This document shows, one piece after another, positions 21,420-33,569 of a DNA stretch of 64,000 nt (position 1 is its first letter; each line of letters opens with the position of its first letter). The DNA is taken from positions 97,326,396 through 97,390,395 of the forward strand of contig OX375879.1 of assembly GCA_947359465.1 (NCBI GenBank). The letters are read 5' to 3'. A program made the position numbers and the translations under genes. Source of the stretch: Metellina segmentata (lineage: Eukaryota; Arthropoda; Arachnida; Araneae; Tetragnathidae). The notes under the pieces are model-generated. The model did no database searches and was not told the DNA's origin. It worked only from the letters and a program-made list of their open reading frames with translations.

Positions 21420-22120
21420 CATTTTATCTGCGTTTAATGCAAATGTTTGACTGTTTTCTACTCCATCAGTGCCAAATTTGTCCTATCGGTAACTTTCTGT
21501 ACGTAATAAATTATTTTCATGGTATACATATTCCATGTCTTCAAAGAGAGTTCTTCAAATAACGTACCCACCTATCTTCTGTCGTAAAAAGTCTCATTAC
21601 TAAATTTGATTCCGTTCCGTTTATTCGATTTAGTTAGATACCTTCAAAGATTGAAAGCTATTTTATGACGATATAATTGGCCCCCCTGTGTAACTAAAAT
21701 AAATTGAATGCAAACTTTATTAAAATCCTAGTTATAACGGCGCAGTATTGGCGCAATATCAATTTTCTATCGCCAAACCAATGACACATGGTATTTATAA
21801 GTTGTGATATGTTTCGCAGTTTTGCTAGTGACGATATAATTGGTAATTTTTAGTTAACGTCGTACTAGAGCAACACAGCGGGCTATTGACGACGGTCCGG
21901 GATCAATACACTAAGGGAAAGATCCGAGCTAGTGACGAGGAATATCGTCATTAGTCAAATCTTGATGAATACCTCTATATTATGTTGTAGAAAACGTGAT
22001 CTCGTCATCATCGAAAAATTGACAGTATCTTGGTAACGAGATACCTCGCAAACTTGGCCAGATATTGACGGACAAGATATCTTGTCACAAGCAAAATTTG
22101 TCAGATGTTGATGGACGAGT
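21420..22120 (-). repeat. Right arm of the inverted repeat
   Basis: Inverse of 20568-21258, about 701 bp, starting CATTTTATCTGCGTTTAATG and ending GTTGATGGACGAGT, where it breaks off inside the MITE-1 homology. Contains an inverted SINE body fragment at about 21845-21930. Confidence 0.95.
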
Positions 22121-22899
22121 GTTTTTTCAACAATAGCGCCAAATTTCATCATCGTCTTGGTGACATTTGATGCTCAATTTTTTTGGTGGAATTTGACTTC
22201 GATATGCCTTTTACAAACTCACTACCTACCTTATCATTCCGTTTATTCAAGTAGCTACAGATGCCTCCTAAGAGGAAAAGTTATCTTATGGCCACACTAT
22301 ATACTCACTAATATTGTTCTGGAATGCTTACTTTGAGGTTAACCCTATCGAAGAATTGGAAAATGAACTTTAGATCACGTGAAAAATTATTCTTTAAACT
22401 AACGATCCATTTTTCTACGATCGCAATTTAATTTTTATTTTCTTTGCTGAAAATTTATTGAATTTCAAAGCTTTATTGAAACACTTTCAAAGTGAAAATT
22501 GAATAATCGAGTCTACCATACATTTTAAGACACCGTTGAAAATGCTCTTATGCCACTAAATTAACATGATTGATGAAGGTATGTTTAGCAAGTTTTTCAG
22601 AAACAAAAAAGAGTTGTTCATATAATTAGAAAAACACGTGCATATTATGTTTTTGAGATTTAGTTAGTTAAGCTCTCCAACCAATGTTTACAGCAACAAT
22701 AGATGTATTTTACATATTCGATCCATACTTAGAGACTGTTTTAGCAACATAAATCATGTTCCCGTAAACTTGTCTTTGGTGCTTGTGTGTCTATCTAATT
22801 AGCCCTCGTGAAGTGAAAAACTGATTGTAGCCCTACAAATCAGCCTTTTTATAATTTTTAATTATGGATAATTGAACATCCATTATTCTTGTGGTGTTA
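22121..22899. other. Unassigned AT-rich DNA
   Basis: Nothing recognised. Confidence 0.5.
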
Positions 22900-23045
22900 T
22901 GGGTTGAGTTAGTCCGGTTGAAAGAGGAGAGTTTTGAGTTTACAACTCGATCAAAACGTTAAATCTATCGTTGTCTCAAATGTCCTCACGTTTGTGTGGT
23001 GTAAAGGTTTGGAGAGTGGGGTGCCAGCTACGGTGTTCACCGGTT
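22900..23045 (+). mobile_element. SINE-B 5' fragment
   Basis: GGTTGAGTTAGTCCGGTTGA and TGAGTTTACAACTCGATC are a decayed tRNA-like head, then CTCAAATGTCCTCACGTTTG and GGAGAGTGGGGTGCCAGCTA of the shared body. Confidence 0.6.
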
Positions 23046-23099
23046 GAAAATAGGATCATGTGAATACATAATGGAACTCATTTTTATATGGGTGTTTAT

Positions 23100-23755
23100 A
23101 TTATTTTATCCACTACCTTCATATCATTAATGGATACGTGGATATATTAATGAATATCAATGGAAACATGTACAGTCCAATAGTGAATAAATGGAGGCAT
23201 TAATAAGCGGTAACATGTCAGTAGTGACACTGACTTGAATAGATATAAGTAATCAAGGAAGCTTAGCTCAGGTTCTGAAGCTGTGTGTATGAGTATGCAT
23301 AAAATTTCTTTTTAATTAACCATCCACTACCTTCATATCATTAATGGATACGTGGATATATTAATGAATATTAATGGAAACATGTACACTCCAATAGTGA
23401 ATAAATGGAGGCATTAATAAGCGGTAACATGTCAGTAGTGACACTGACTTGAATAGATATAAGTAATCAAGGAAGCTTAGCTCAGGTTCTGAAGCTGTGT
23501 GTATGAGTATGCATAAAATTTCTTTTTAATTAACCATCCACTACCTTCATATCATTAATGGATACGTGGATATATTAATGAATATTAATGGAAATATGTA
23601 CACTCCAATAGTGAATAAATGGATTCATTAATAAGCGGTAACACATGTGAGTAATGACACTGACTTGAATAGATATAAGTAATCAAGGAAGTTTAGCTCA
23701 GGTTCGATGTGCAGCTGTGTGTATTAGTATGCATAAAATTTATTTTTAATTAACC
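23100..23755. repeat. 213-bp tandem array, 3 copies
   Basis: CCACTACCTTCATATCATTA recurs at 23111, 23324 and 23538. Units contain AT-rich dyads (CATTAATGG, ATATTAATGAATATTAATGG). The third copy is the most diverged. Confidence 0.9.
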
Positions 23756-24391
23756 GAAAAATTAATAGTAAATTTCTCTATTCTTGCTAGATAAGTTTAG
23801 AACCACAAAACACGAATTTAAGTTCGCAATAAGTTGAGAACCGTCCCCCCCCCATCCACAAAGATATATATATGCAGACCACTCACTATAGAGAGAAACC
23901 TTAGTTATATTATAACTCGTAACATATGCAAAGTTGCATTATGTTACGAGTGTTGTTTTAAGTGAAAATTATCTATCAAAAGCGGGACCGTCTCATCTCC
24001 GAAAACAACGCCCGTCCGGTATCAGTAGATAATAAATGCGCATTTGAAATCAACTCGCCAATTGATGTTTCAGTTAGCCAACGGTTACTCATTAATCATC
24101 CTGCAGTTGAAATGACGTTTCATCCCCCAACAGCACTCCGACGCTTCATTCCAGTGATTGTAGGTTTTGAAAAGTATCTTGAACTTCATCGTTCAACGGA
24201 AATGTTCCTATTTGTATCTACAACTATTAGGGAAGACTTTTCAATGTGAACAAACAAACTTGAAGGTCCGGGAAGATTTTATTTTCTGCTATCCAAATGA
24301 CTTCTATATGATACACATCGGGGTTATATTTAAATGTAGGTTATCACCGTTTTGGTGCCGTTTGGTATAATTATTGATATAACTAGCGCCA
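23756..24391. other. Unassigned AT-rich DNA
   Basis: A short open frame (23962-24249) has no recognisable motifs. A C8-9 run lies near 23845. Confidence 0.5.
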
Positions 24392-24407
24392 TTCTTTCTT
24401 TCCGCGC

Positions 24408-24740
24408 GCCGACCAACCGGTATAGTGGTTGTGTTAGCCTCTAGATCGGAAGGTTCCTGGTTCGAATCCGGGTCCGGGCATGGATGTTTGTAAGCGTATG
24501 GTGTAGAGGCGGCTGGTGCACCTTAAATCTGTCGTGCCCGAAAGTCCTCACGTTGGGTTGGCGTGGAAGTTTGGAGAGTGGGGTGCCAGCTCAGGTGTTG
24601 CTTCGTCATCTGACCGTGGTTCAAAATTACGAGGTGTTGTCCTCGGATCTTTCCCTTAAGGGACTGATCCCGGACCGTCGTCAATAGCCCGTTGTGTTGC
24701 TCTAGTACGACGTTAACTAAAATTACCATTACCATTACCA
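24408..24740 (+). mobile_element. SINE-A, full length, with target duplication
   Basis: Nearly identical to the copy at 20011, except for a short deletion in the A-box region (GTGGTTGTGTTAGCC). The tail is (ATTACC)n. TCTTTCTTTCCGCG (24393-24406) and TCTTTCTTGCCGCG (24741-24754) form a 14-bp target duplication with one mismatch. Confidence 0.9.
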
Positions 24741-24754
24741 TCTTTCTTGCCGCG

Positions 24755-24865
24755 ATGTTTTCAACTTTCAAGGCACAACTGATGTACCGGCCGTAGTCTA
24801 AACTCTACCTTGCCACGATTCTTATACATTTCAAGGTGCAACTGCTGTTCCGGTCGTAGTCTATG
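24755..24865 (-). mobile_element. MITE-2 fragment
   Basis: Two units of GCACAACTGATGTACCGGCC / GCAACTGCTGTTCCGGTC with CCACGATTCTTATACATTTC match the MITE-2 copies at 35598-35762 and 36470-36648. Confidence 0.6.
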
Positions 24866-24869
24866 TAGG

Positions 24870-25060
24870 TAGGTATTTTAATTAACGTCGCACTGTAACA
24901 ACACAACGGTCTATTGACGACGATCCGGGATCAATCCCCAATGGAAAGATATGAGGTAAACACCACGTAATTTTGAACCACGGTCAGATGACGAGGTAAC
25001 ATCTGAGCTGGCACCTCACTCTCCAAAATTCCACACCACTAGCCGTAGTTTATAAAGGTT
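24870..25060 (-). mobile_element. SINE body fragment
   Basis: TTTTAATTAACGTCGCACTG through CCACGGTCAGATGACGAGGT to CTCTCCAAAATTCCACACC: inverted shared SINE body without a clear head. The left end abuts a GTAGGTAGGTA tail repeat. Confidence 0.75.
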
Positions 25061-25144
25061 AATCGTTGTTGACCAGTAAACTATCATATTTCTATTTGGA
25101 ATTCATTCTTTCGAACTTTTATTGGCGAAGTGCTGAAATAGGTT

Positions 25145-25240
25145 TTGGCGGAGCAACACAGTGGCCTATTGGCGACGGTCCGTAATCGATTCCGAAGGGA
25201 GAGATCTTAGGACAAAACCATGTAATTTCGAACAAAGCTC
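25145..25240 (-). mobile_element. SINE body fragment, degraded
   Basis: GGAGCAACACAGTGGCCTAT, GGCGACGGTCCGTAATCGAT and CATGTAATTTCGAAC match the inverted SINE body. Confidence 0.6.
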
Positions 25241-26155
25241 ATATAACGTAAATTGTTTTTAGAAAACTAGTCGTGTGACGTCGCTTTTGGAATACGCACA
25301 TGAAATATGCTTCTCCGCAAAAACATCAACGCTACCTACCATTCAGCTTGACAGAAAATGACTATCATAGTTTTTATTGAAAAACGATCCATACAACGTG
25401 AAAGCTTTACCTTTTTATGCTAATATGGATTACCTATTGGAAGATAAATTCAAAAAGTGTTTCTTTCATTTCTTGCAGAGTAGATCAGGTTTAAGCGATA
25501 CTCTATTTACTATAAAAATAATACTCCAATACAAAAAAATTATAAGAAAATCTCTCATTCTATGCTAACATTATCAGTTCGGATTTACTCTATGTATTAT
25601 TTATTTATTATGTATTCTTAGAAATTTTTATTGGCGGTGGGCTGTAATCGAGTTCGATAAACAAGCCAAAAAGGGCTTCATCCAGGAATACGTACAGGAA
25701 ACACGTTACCCTATAGAAGCACTATCGACAGCTATATTTAGTTGAGCAAAAATAGATCGCTCATACATTTCATGTCACTATTCGTATATTTTTTCAATTG
25801 TTTTACAATATTCCCTCCGGCATAAAATAAGTGTCCCATTTAATGGTTAAATTTTGTTCCGAAATAGTTGCCATGCTGGTAAAAAGATGAAAAAGATTTA
25901 ATCGTGCATTAAAGGTTTATTTTCTAAAATGGTTCATTACAACATTTTATAGGTTGGGTTATGAAGTTAATAAACGTTACACTTGAGCAACACAACGTGC
26001 TATTGCATTTTAAAGATAGTGTTTGTGGCTTTCAAAATCACTCCGGGACTGCAATTAACATTACTTCGGCGATTTTTAAGTCTTAGTTTTCTTAATGACC
26101 ACAATTGTATATCCATTAAGTACTTCCAGGTGACACCATTCCGCTTTCTATACAT
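25241..26155. other. Unassigned AT-rich DNA
   Basis: No gene seen; a short SINE-like scrap (CACTTGAGCAACACAACGTG) lies at about 25980. Confidence 0.5.
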
Positions 26156-26156
26156 A

Positions 26157-26718
26157 CACTACCCCAGAATAATAGACTGGGCGCCTGCGGATTTGCATAA
26201 AAATTGACTATATTTTTTTTTTTTTGGGGGGGGGGTTGCGGTATGGATTTGACATTTGCATGTTGTTCCTGGTCAATTCAACACCGACGCCTATATGAAC
26301 ATGTTTGTCAATCAGGTTCTTCCTACGCTCTGGCAATTTGAGGGAATGGTCGAATGTTACTTTCAGGACGACAATGCTTCGTGTCATGTTGCAGCCTCTG
26401 TCAAGCAGTGGTATCAAGATATGGATGTAAAACGTCTTCGCTGGCCTGCTCAGAGTCCCGACCGAAACCCCATTGAACATTTCTGGGACGAGTTAGAACG
26501 ACGCTTACGGATCTGGGAACCACGTCCGAAATCCACAGCTGAGTTAACGACATTCTTGCAGCAGGAATGGACACAAATACCCATGGCTGTGTATGAAAAC
26601 CTTCTTGAAAGTATGCCCAGAAGGGTTGCTAGTGTAATTGCAGCACGTGGGGGACCATCCCCCTATTAAAGCATAATATTAAACATCTTGCTGTCCTGTC
26701 CATTATTGTAGGGTAGTG
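26157..26718 (+). mobile_element. Tc1-like relic, family 1, copy b
   Basis: 562 bp between TA at 26155-26156 and 26719-26720, ends CACTACCCCAGAATAA and TTATTGTAGGGTAGTG. The open segment 26256-26669 (137 codons) starts near MHVVPGQFNTDAYMN. It includes VECYFQDDNASCH and RNPIEHFWDELERRL and reaches the natural C-terminus VIAARGGPSPY. It carries the same internal deletion as the sister copies. A T13G10 homopolymer pair (about 26213-26236) replaces the sequence that normally precedes this segment. Confidence 0.85.
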
Positions 26719-26720
26719 TA

Positions 26721-27034
26721 TTTGAAATATCAAGTAAAGTTTAAATGCTTTTGAGGGGACAGTTTTAAAGTTCTTTTTTTCGATTTTATGCTAGCCTTTG
26801 TTTACAATAAAAAAGGTTATTGATGGGCATTCTTAGGATGCTGTAATTAATACCATTAAAAAATGCTGTCCTGGTTGTTGCAGTTCACTTCAAAATTGAT
26901 GAGAATGTATTAATATATTCGAGACAAAAATGCGCAAGCGCGATTCTTAGTTTGGGACAGTGTGTTAGACTATTTGAATTACTGAAATCTTTGTATAATG
27001 AAAGGTTAATGGTAATCTTGTTAAAGAGTAGGGG
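26721..27034. other. Unassigned AT-rich DNA
   Basis: Nothing recognised between the Tc1 copy and the SINE. Confidence 0.5.
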
Positions 27035-27298
27035 ATTAGCAACAGAAGGGTAGTGAGTTCAAAACTCCATCCAATCAAAGACCTTCGTGTACATGGGGGT
27101 TGGTGTACGCAAAACTGTAGCGGTCTCAAGTGTTCACACGTCATTTTGTCATGAAGGTTTGGAGAGTGAAGTGCCAGCTCAGATATTGATCTCGACATCC
27201 GACAGAGGTTCAAATTTAGAAGGTTTTATCCTCGAGCTTACCCCTTCGGGATTGACCGCCACCAATAGTTCCATATTACTCTAGTGTGAAGTTAATTC
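27035..27298 (+). mobile_element. SINE-B
   Basis: Head with AGTGAGTTCAAAACTCCATC (decayed B box), then CATGGGGGTTGGTGTACGCA, GGTTTGGAGAGTGAAGTGCC and GACCGCCACCAATAGTTCCA, ending GTGTGAAGTTAATTCAAC. It directly abuts the Tc1 copy that follows. Confidence 0.7.
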
Positions 27299-27307
27299 AA
27301 CTATACA

Positions 27308-27869
27308 CACTACCCTACAATCATGGATCGAACGCCAGAGGATTTGTATAAAATCCGACTACTTGTTTGGGGTGGTTTTCGTGGTATCGCCTGGGACCTT
27401 TGCATGCTGTTCATGGTCAATTGAAAGCCTACATGAACATTTTGGACCATCAGATTCCCCTTACGATCTGGCAATTTTATGGAATGGACGAATGTTACTT
27501 CCAGGACGACAACGCTTCATGTCATGCTGCAGCCTCTGTCAAGCAGTGGCATCAAGATATGGATGTAAAACGTCTTCCTTGGCATCTTCAGAGTCCCGAC
27601 CTAAACCCCATAGACCACTTGTGGGACGAGTTAGAGGGACGCTTACGGACCAGGGAACCACTTCCGAAATCTACAGCTGAGCTGGCAACATTCTTGCAGC
27701 AGGAATGGACGCAAATACACATAGCTGTGTATGAAAACCTTGTTGAAAGTATGCCCAGAAGGGTTGTTGGTGTAATTGCAGCACGTGGAGGACCACCCCC
27801 TTTTAAAGCTTGTATTCTTTTCCTTATACCGTCATATCTTCCTGTCCGGTTCATTATTGTAGGGTAGTG
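27308..27869 (+). mobile_element. Tc1-like relic, family 1, copy c
   Basis: About 562 bp, ends CACTACCCTACAATCA and TTATTGTAGGGTAGTG, with TA at the right boundary (27870-27871). The frame 27367-27867 holds SWYRLGPLHAVHGQLKAYMN, DECYFQDDNASCH and SPDLNPIDHLWDELEGRLR, where the catalytic Glu is replaced by Asp (PIDHLW). It shares the N-terminal deletion and lacks the Asn-Ala-Asp present in copy a (GQLNADAYMN). Catalytically dead by deletion alone. Confidence 0.85.
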
Positions 27870-27871
27870 TA

Positions 27872-29300
27872 CTTGGGTATTTACCTTAGTATAATGAAAT
27901 ACCGCTTGACTGCAGAAAACCTACATCTCAGAACAGAGGTTTTCTTCAACTGACAATAAAATCTTCTCAACGCAATCAAACCATAGAAACTAGTTTGTAA
28001 TATAAGACGGATTTCTACATATTTTAAAACTAGAAATAAAATGTACTTGAAAATTTTATTAGCTTTAACGCTTCTGCACAATCTGCTTTGAGTTCTTCCA
28101 GTTCCTTGAGAGGGTTAATCCAGACAAAATATTATTTTTAATACTTACTCTTTTTTGTTTCGATTCTGAGATATGAATTTCTAAAGAGACCATTCTTTCA
28201 GTTAAAATAGTAAATAATTTATTCTGTGTAATCCTGAAACACCACAATCAATCTAACTAGAGAATTTTCGAGAACGAACTTTCTTATCTAGTGACGAATG
28301 AAGTTTTAAAGTTGATTATTGTGTCAGATTAGCTAATTGTGTATTTTTTGTCTCTTTCAACTTGCTAGCTTATTGTCACATTATGTTATTGTGCAATTTT
28401 TATCTTTTCCAATACTAGCTTATGGACTGCATGTATGTAAGGGTGTTTATGGATCGTATGATCCTTTGTGAATTTTTGCCACCACTGACCGAGTGGCTAA
28501 AGGTGTCGCTCTTTGGGAACTGGTAGTCTCGAGTGTTTGGAGAATGAATCTCGTAAAATGCCGAAATCGTGTCAGCTTCAAATATGATTCGAAAATAAAT
28601 CTAGATCTGTGACAAAAAAGGTTGAAAAAAATGGATAATTAAACAAATTTCAACTCTATAAAAATGTCTAGAATTAAAGAAATCAGCCAAAATTGTACTT
28701 AATAACAATGGCTTGAACCAATTTTCAGATATGAAAAAATGGCTACATTTAAGCAAATTTATGTTGTACGAAGGGATTAATAGTGGTGGCGTCAAATACA
28801 ACCGTTGATTTTATGTGACATCAACGCTGATATAATGAAGGTTAATCAGCGTTTTCCCATTTAAATTTCAGTGTTGAAAGCATCACTGAAGCAACATTAT
28901 TTCAACGCTGAAAAGAGAGCTTGTTTAACGTTGAATAATCGTTTTCTTTAATGTAGGTTGATTGCCAGTGACATATTTACTTTGAATTAGCGAATGCTAA
29001 TAGATAATTTTTCATTGGTTATTAAATCTTAACGTTTTTTGTGCTACTTGGTGTTGTTTGAAGCTTCCTAGTTTCTTTACGACATGACATCATCACCAGA
29101 GGTCTACAGAAGGCATGTCTAGTAGTAGGTTTGATGTGTGGGCTGTCGCGAAAGTGGACTGGGCCGCATTTGGAGAAAAATTATATTTGACCGAGAGGCA
29201 AAGAAACAAATCTGTGGGCTAATCAATTTCTTGCTGAAGCATGGCTATGAAATGGAAGTAATTTTAGTCTTCCTAAACAATCTTTTGTGTTGCTTTCTCT
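27872..29300. other. Unassigned AT-rich DNA
   Basis: No gene supported. A tRNA-Ser/Leu-like scrap (GACCGAGTGGCTAAAGGTGT) lies at about 28486-28560 without a good B box or paired ends. 28800-28950 has several CAGCGTT / AACGCTGA motifs in both orientations. Confidence 0.45.
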
Positions 29301-29304
29301 TGGT

Positions 29305-29385
29305 TTAAAATAACGCGGTGTTGTCCTCGGATCCTTCTCTTGGGGATTAATCCTGGACCGTCGTCAATAGCCCGTTGTGTTGAGC
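29305..29385 (+). mobile_element. SINE 3' body fragment
   Basis: GGTGTTGTCCTCGGATCCTT, GGACCGTCGTCAATAGCCCG and TTGTGTTGAGCAG match the SINE body end. Confidence 0.7.
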
Positions 29386-30770
29386 AGTTGCTGATTAGAA
29401 TATCTACCTACCTAGCTGTTGTATTTGCTTACATTTCATTCTTTGTTTGCTACTGAAATTGTTATGAAAAATTAGTTTCAGTGGGCAATCTGTGTGTATG
29501 TGTGCGAAAGGGGTTGTAAAATCGCTAGTGAATTCATTCAAAATCCCCACTCTGTTAGTTAAATTATTTATAATTATTATTATTTGCTTTTAAATCAGCT
29601 CCTCATTAAACTGATATGTTCCTTAAAAGGACAGGCTCGTGGGTTATTCTGGTGATTATCTGATTATCTAGTGGTTGTGGGATGTGACACTATTTTATGA
29701 TGCCTCGGAGAAAAGCAGAGTTACGACGTTCTCACTAATCAAAACTTCAATAATCCATAATCTGACATTGGAAAAATCGTGATTGTAAATGACGTAAAAT
29801 GAGTGTTGTTGGATGTGATAGAGGAACAAAAGAAACACACACATGACTAAAAATGTATTATCATTTCAATATATTTGCACCAATAAAATTTACATAATTC
29901 TCAGAAACAACCAGTACACTGCGGGTATGCAGGCAGAAATCAGAAAATAGGGGAGGAACGGTACAACACAGAAGAAAGAAAACACTCCTTTTGTCATTAA
30001 AGTTCAGAAAATAACCATTACACAAGAAAGTCGTCTCTTGCTCTTATAAATACATGACACCCAGGTTCCTTAGAGAGTTTCTATTGGACGACAATAAAAC
30101 ATTTATGGCAACGAAAAGATCCTCTCGTTCGGTTGTTGGTTTCGTATGTACAAAAAGGCATAGCTCATGCCTCCCTTATATGTATATAGATAATTCTTCA
30201 CTTTGAACAGTTCTCAGAGTACACGGAGATGTTTGTTGTAGATTGCACTATGTCTCTGTGCTCCCAGTGGGTAGAAAGTTTTCGAGAATTAGGAAAAAGC
30301 GCTGTTTTATTTTCCGCAACAGACTGTTGAGCTGTATCGCTGGCAAAACAGAGTCGTTCCGTGCTTGGGGTCGACAATGGGGAGATCTAGTTGAGAGACA
30401 TCATTGTTGATTTTTCTCGTGGTATGGTGGCAGCGGTTTCCGTGGTTTTGTTCCCTCGTGAAAAGAGTGAAAATACTCTCGACGATGCATTTTATGAGTT
30501 CCCTAGCAAACCGTACGTAGAGAAAACAGCGAATCACTTACCGCTTCGCACACTTGTTGACAAATTTTAAAATTTTGATGTCTGTGTATGAGCATGAGGC
30601 TGTGAATTTTGATGAATACTTGATTTCTCAAACCTGTCATCAAATAACTTTACCGTTTTTCCATTAATATGTATATTTAATTTACTTATGGATGAGTGGG
30701 TAAAATGAAAAAGTCTAAATGAAAGATTTAATGTGATTTATAAATTTAGGTAAAATGGCGATTTTACATT
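29386..30770. other. Unassigned AT-rich DNA
   Basis: No coding or repeat feature recognised. The last ~90 bp (30670-30770) resemble 36650-36735 and precede a MITE-1 in both places. Confidence 0.45.
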
Positions 30771-30998
30771 TTAACCCTTCAAGTGGGTGTTTGACCATAT
30801 ATCTCGTCCACCAAATCAAGCCAATTTTGTTAATAACGAAATATCTCGTCATCAAGATATTGACAAGGTTTTGATAGTGACGAAATCAAGATGTAATCAA
30901 TATTTTTTCTAATGACGAGATATCTCGTCTATCCAAGCTCCTGTCAATTTTTTTATAATGACGAGCTGCTTCGTTGAGACATCTACTAGTAGGGTTAA
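30771..30998 (+). mobile_element. MITE-1 copy with both TTAA ends
   Basis: 228 bp from TTAACCCTTCAAGTGG to ACTAGTAGGGTTAA (TTAA 30995-30998), with a perfect GACGAGATATCTCGTC at 30914-30929. One of the best-preserved boundary pairs. Confidence 0.85.
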
Positions 30999-31560
30999 TA
31001 AAGAATGTTCACATATTTTGTCGAAACCTCATGTCTGATAGTGAAGACACACATTTATACTTTGGACAACAGCAATTAAAACTGTTTAAAACAGGGATTC
31101 TCGATCTTTTTAACATCGGGATTCCACAAGCCCAGTTTTGTGATTTATTGCTTGGAGATCCATATAATAAGAACATAAATAAAATTAAAATAAAGTAAAA
31201 GTGAACTGTTCAAAATACTATTAAATCCGCCTTAAAACACAAATTTAACCCAAGTTAATCAATTCAGGTTCTTTTAAGATTGAAATCAAGTTAAATTATA
31301 AGTCGGAAATAAAGTTAGAACCGAATGTAATTGGATTCAATATTCAGTATTGAGGTAAGAAGGATGTTTGACGGCAAATATTTAAATAAATTTGAATCAA
31401 AGCCAACCTATTTCTTCGTGTCGAAATTCCGTTATTCTGTAAGATTTTATTATCGCAATTTTTCAATAAATTATTGATTACTCCATAACGTATTTAAATT
31501 GTGGGGTTGGATTGATAAATATACATTTCTTACTGGTAAGATTAAATTATTTTTTGTCTA
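30999..31560. other. Unassigned AT-rich DNA
   Basis: Nothing recognised. Confidence 0.5.
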
Positions 31561-32480
31561 TACGTGTTTTAATAGCATGTCTTATATTTAGAACCAAAAC
31601 GAGAGTGCATTTAGGTGGTTGAAATGGTTAAAATATTAGTAAACAGCTTGTCTATCTCAAATAATCGTTTACTTTGTGTGTAAGCATCGTTTTATAGCAA
31701 TCGTGAATTATTTAAAGCTATTAAGCATAGTGCTTGATCGGTTGTTTAATTGCTTTTTGTGATTTGTGCTGGTGTTTTATAATTACAATAAGTGTATTTC
31801 TATTGGTTGTAATGGTTAAAGCATTAGTAAACAGCTATTTATCCAAAATAGTCGTTTACTCTGAGTGTAGGCATAGTTTTAAAGCAATCATGAACTATGG
31901 AAGATTAGACTTTCATTGGTTACTTAATTCTTTTGGTGGGAATTCTATTGGTGTTTTATAATTAGAACAATAACTATTGTATTTGAATTGGTTTAAATAG
32001 TTAAAGCATTAGTAAACAGCTATTTATCCGAAATAGTCGTTTACTCTGAGTGTAGGCATAGTTTTAAAGCAATCATGAACTATGGAAGATTAGACTTTCA
32101 TTGGTTACTTAATTCTTTTGGTGGGAATTCTATTGGTGTTTTATAATTAGAACAATAACTAGTGTATTTGAATTGGTTTAAATAGTTAAAGCATTAGTAA
32201 ACAGCTATTTATCCGAAATAGTCGTTTACTCTGAGAATAGGCATTGTTTTTAAGCAATCATGAACTATGGAAGATTAGACTTTCATTGGTTACTTAATTC
32301 TTTTGGTGGGAATTCTATTGGTGTTTTATAATTAGAACAATAACTAGTGTATTTGAATTGGTTTAAATAGTTAAAGCATTAGTAAACAGCTATTTATCCG
32401 AAATAGTCGTTTACTCTGAGAATAGGCATTGTTTTTAAGCAATCATGAACTATGGAAGGCTATTAAGCTTAGAGCTTCAT
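31560..32480. repeat. 185-bp tandem array, about 5 copies
   Basis: GCATTAGTAAACAGCTATTT recurs at 31821, 32006, 32191 and 32376, exactly 185 bp apart, with a diverged unit before. Units also share CATGAACTATGGAAGATTAG and ATTCTTTTGGTGGGAATTCT. The two units at each edge differ most. Confidence 0.9.
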
Positions 32481-33569
32481 CGGTCATTTAATGCTTTTGG
32501 GGTTCCTAAAGCACCCGGAACTTTACGTGATCGCTTAATGGCTCAGAGGAATGAAGAATTGTTTCGAGGCCAGGGCATTTTGGGGGGAAAAGAAAACAGC
32601 AAAAGTGCCCGAAAACAGAATCCTTAAAACAAAAGCATGTGCAACAAATACGTGAGAAAGAATTCCTTAACTGCGTGCGCCGACGCCGCAACAATTTTAT
32701 TTATTTCGAACGCTCTCTTCCCGTTCTGTTTCAACTACAGAAAGAACCATTAACAAAACTTCGGAAAACGTAAAATGGAGGGGAAAAACACACACACACA
32801 AAAAAAAAAAACACAGGAGGGAAAAACTAAGAAACAAAAACATAACTAGCGAAAATGAACTTTTCCGTACCACAGCTAAAAAAAACAAAGCAAAAGCGTT
32901 ACTCTCTCGCGCTCTTGTATTTGCTTCACTCCGAACTCCATCAATACAAACGATGGGTAAATTTTATATTAAACCCAGGTGCTACCACCTCCCCGCAACC
33001 CAACCCAAAAACAAGAGAAACAAAACCATAAAACAGCGGTAAAAGAAATATTAAAAAAATGTCTAGAGCGAAGCTTACTCAGGAACCCCAAACAGATGGC
33101 CGAACTCTTTCCACCACACATAAAAATCGCATACCCAGTACAACAACCAGAAGCACCAAATCGTACGCATTTGTACGTCGGGAGGGTATATATATATATG
33201 TACATATATAGATCGTTGCCTGGGGTTGTAGGTAAGGTGCACCTGTTCTGCTTCCCAGCCTTGATGAACCATGCAGAACGAATAATTTCGAGCACAGTCG
33301 TTCCCATGCCTCTTCTCTGTTTTTCCTGGTGAGGGTCTCCCTCTGTTGTTTTTGTTCCTTCCCATTCGTTTTTAAAGGTGGAGGGAGGGGTTAACGTTTG
33401 GCTTAATCCATAATTTTTCGCCTGGGAATGCCGAGGGACGATAGATAAAGCTGGGCAGGGTTGAGGGGAGAGAGCGCTGTCGATGAAAGTAATGAAAAGT
33501 ACGTGTGTTGAAATTACGGTAACGAGCATTAAGACCGTCCGGGTATGGATACTTCGGTAGCCGATGCGT
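32481..33569. other. Unassigned; simple repeats and a long chance-like open frame
   Basis: Contains an AC/A tract (32790-32815) and a TA tract (33189-33209). A minus-strand frame of 243 codons (32969-33700) crosses the TA tract and the start of the next array. It has no recognised domain and I do not call it a gene. Confidence 0.4.

Noticed and set aside
28486..28560. tRNA-Ser/Leu gene
   Set aside because: Only the D-arm-like GACCGAGTGGCTAAAGG is convincing; no B box (TGTTTGGAGAATGAATCTC) and no acceptor pairing. At most a relic.
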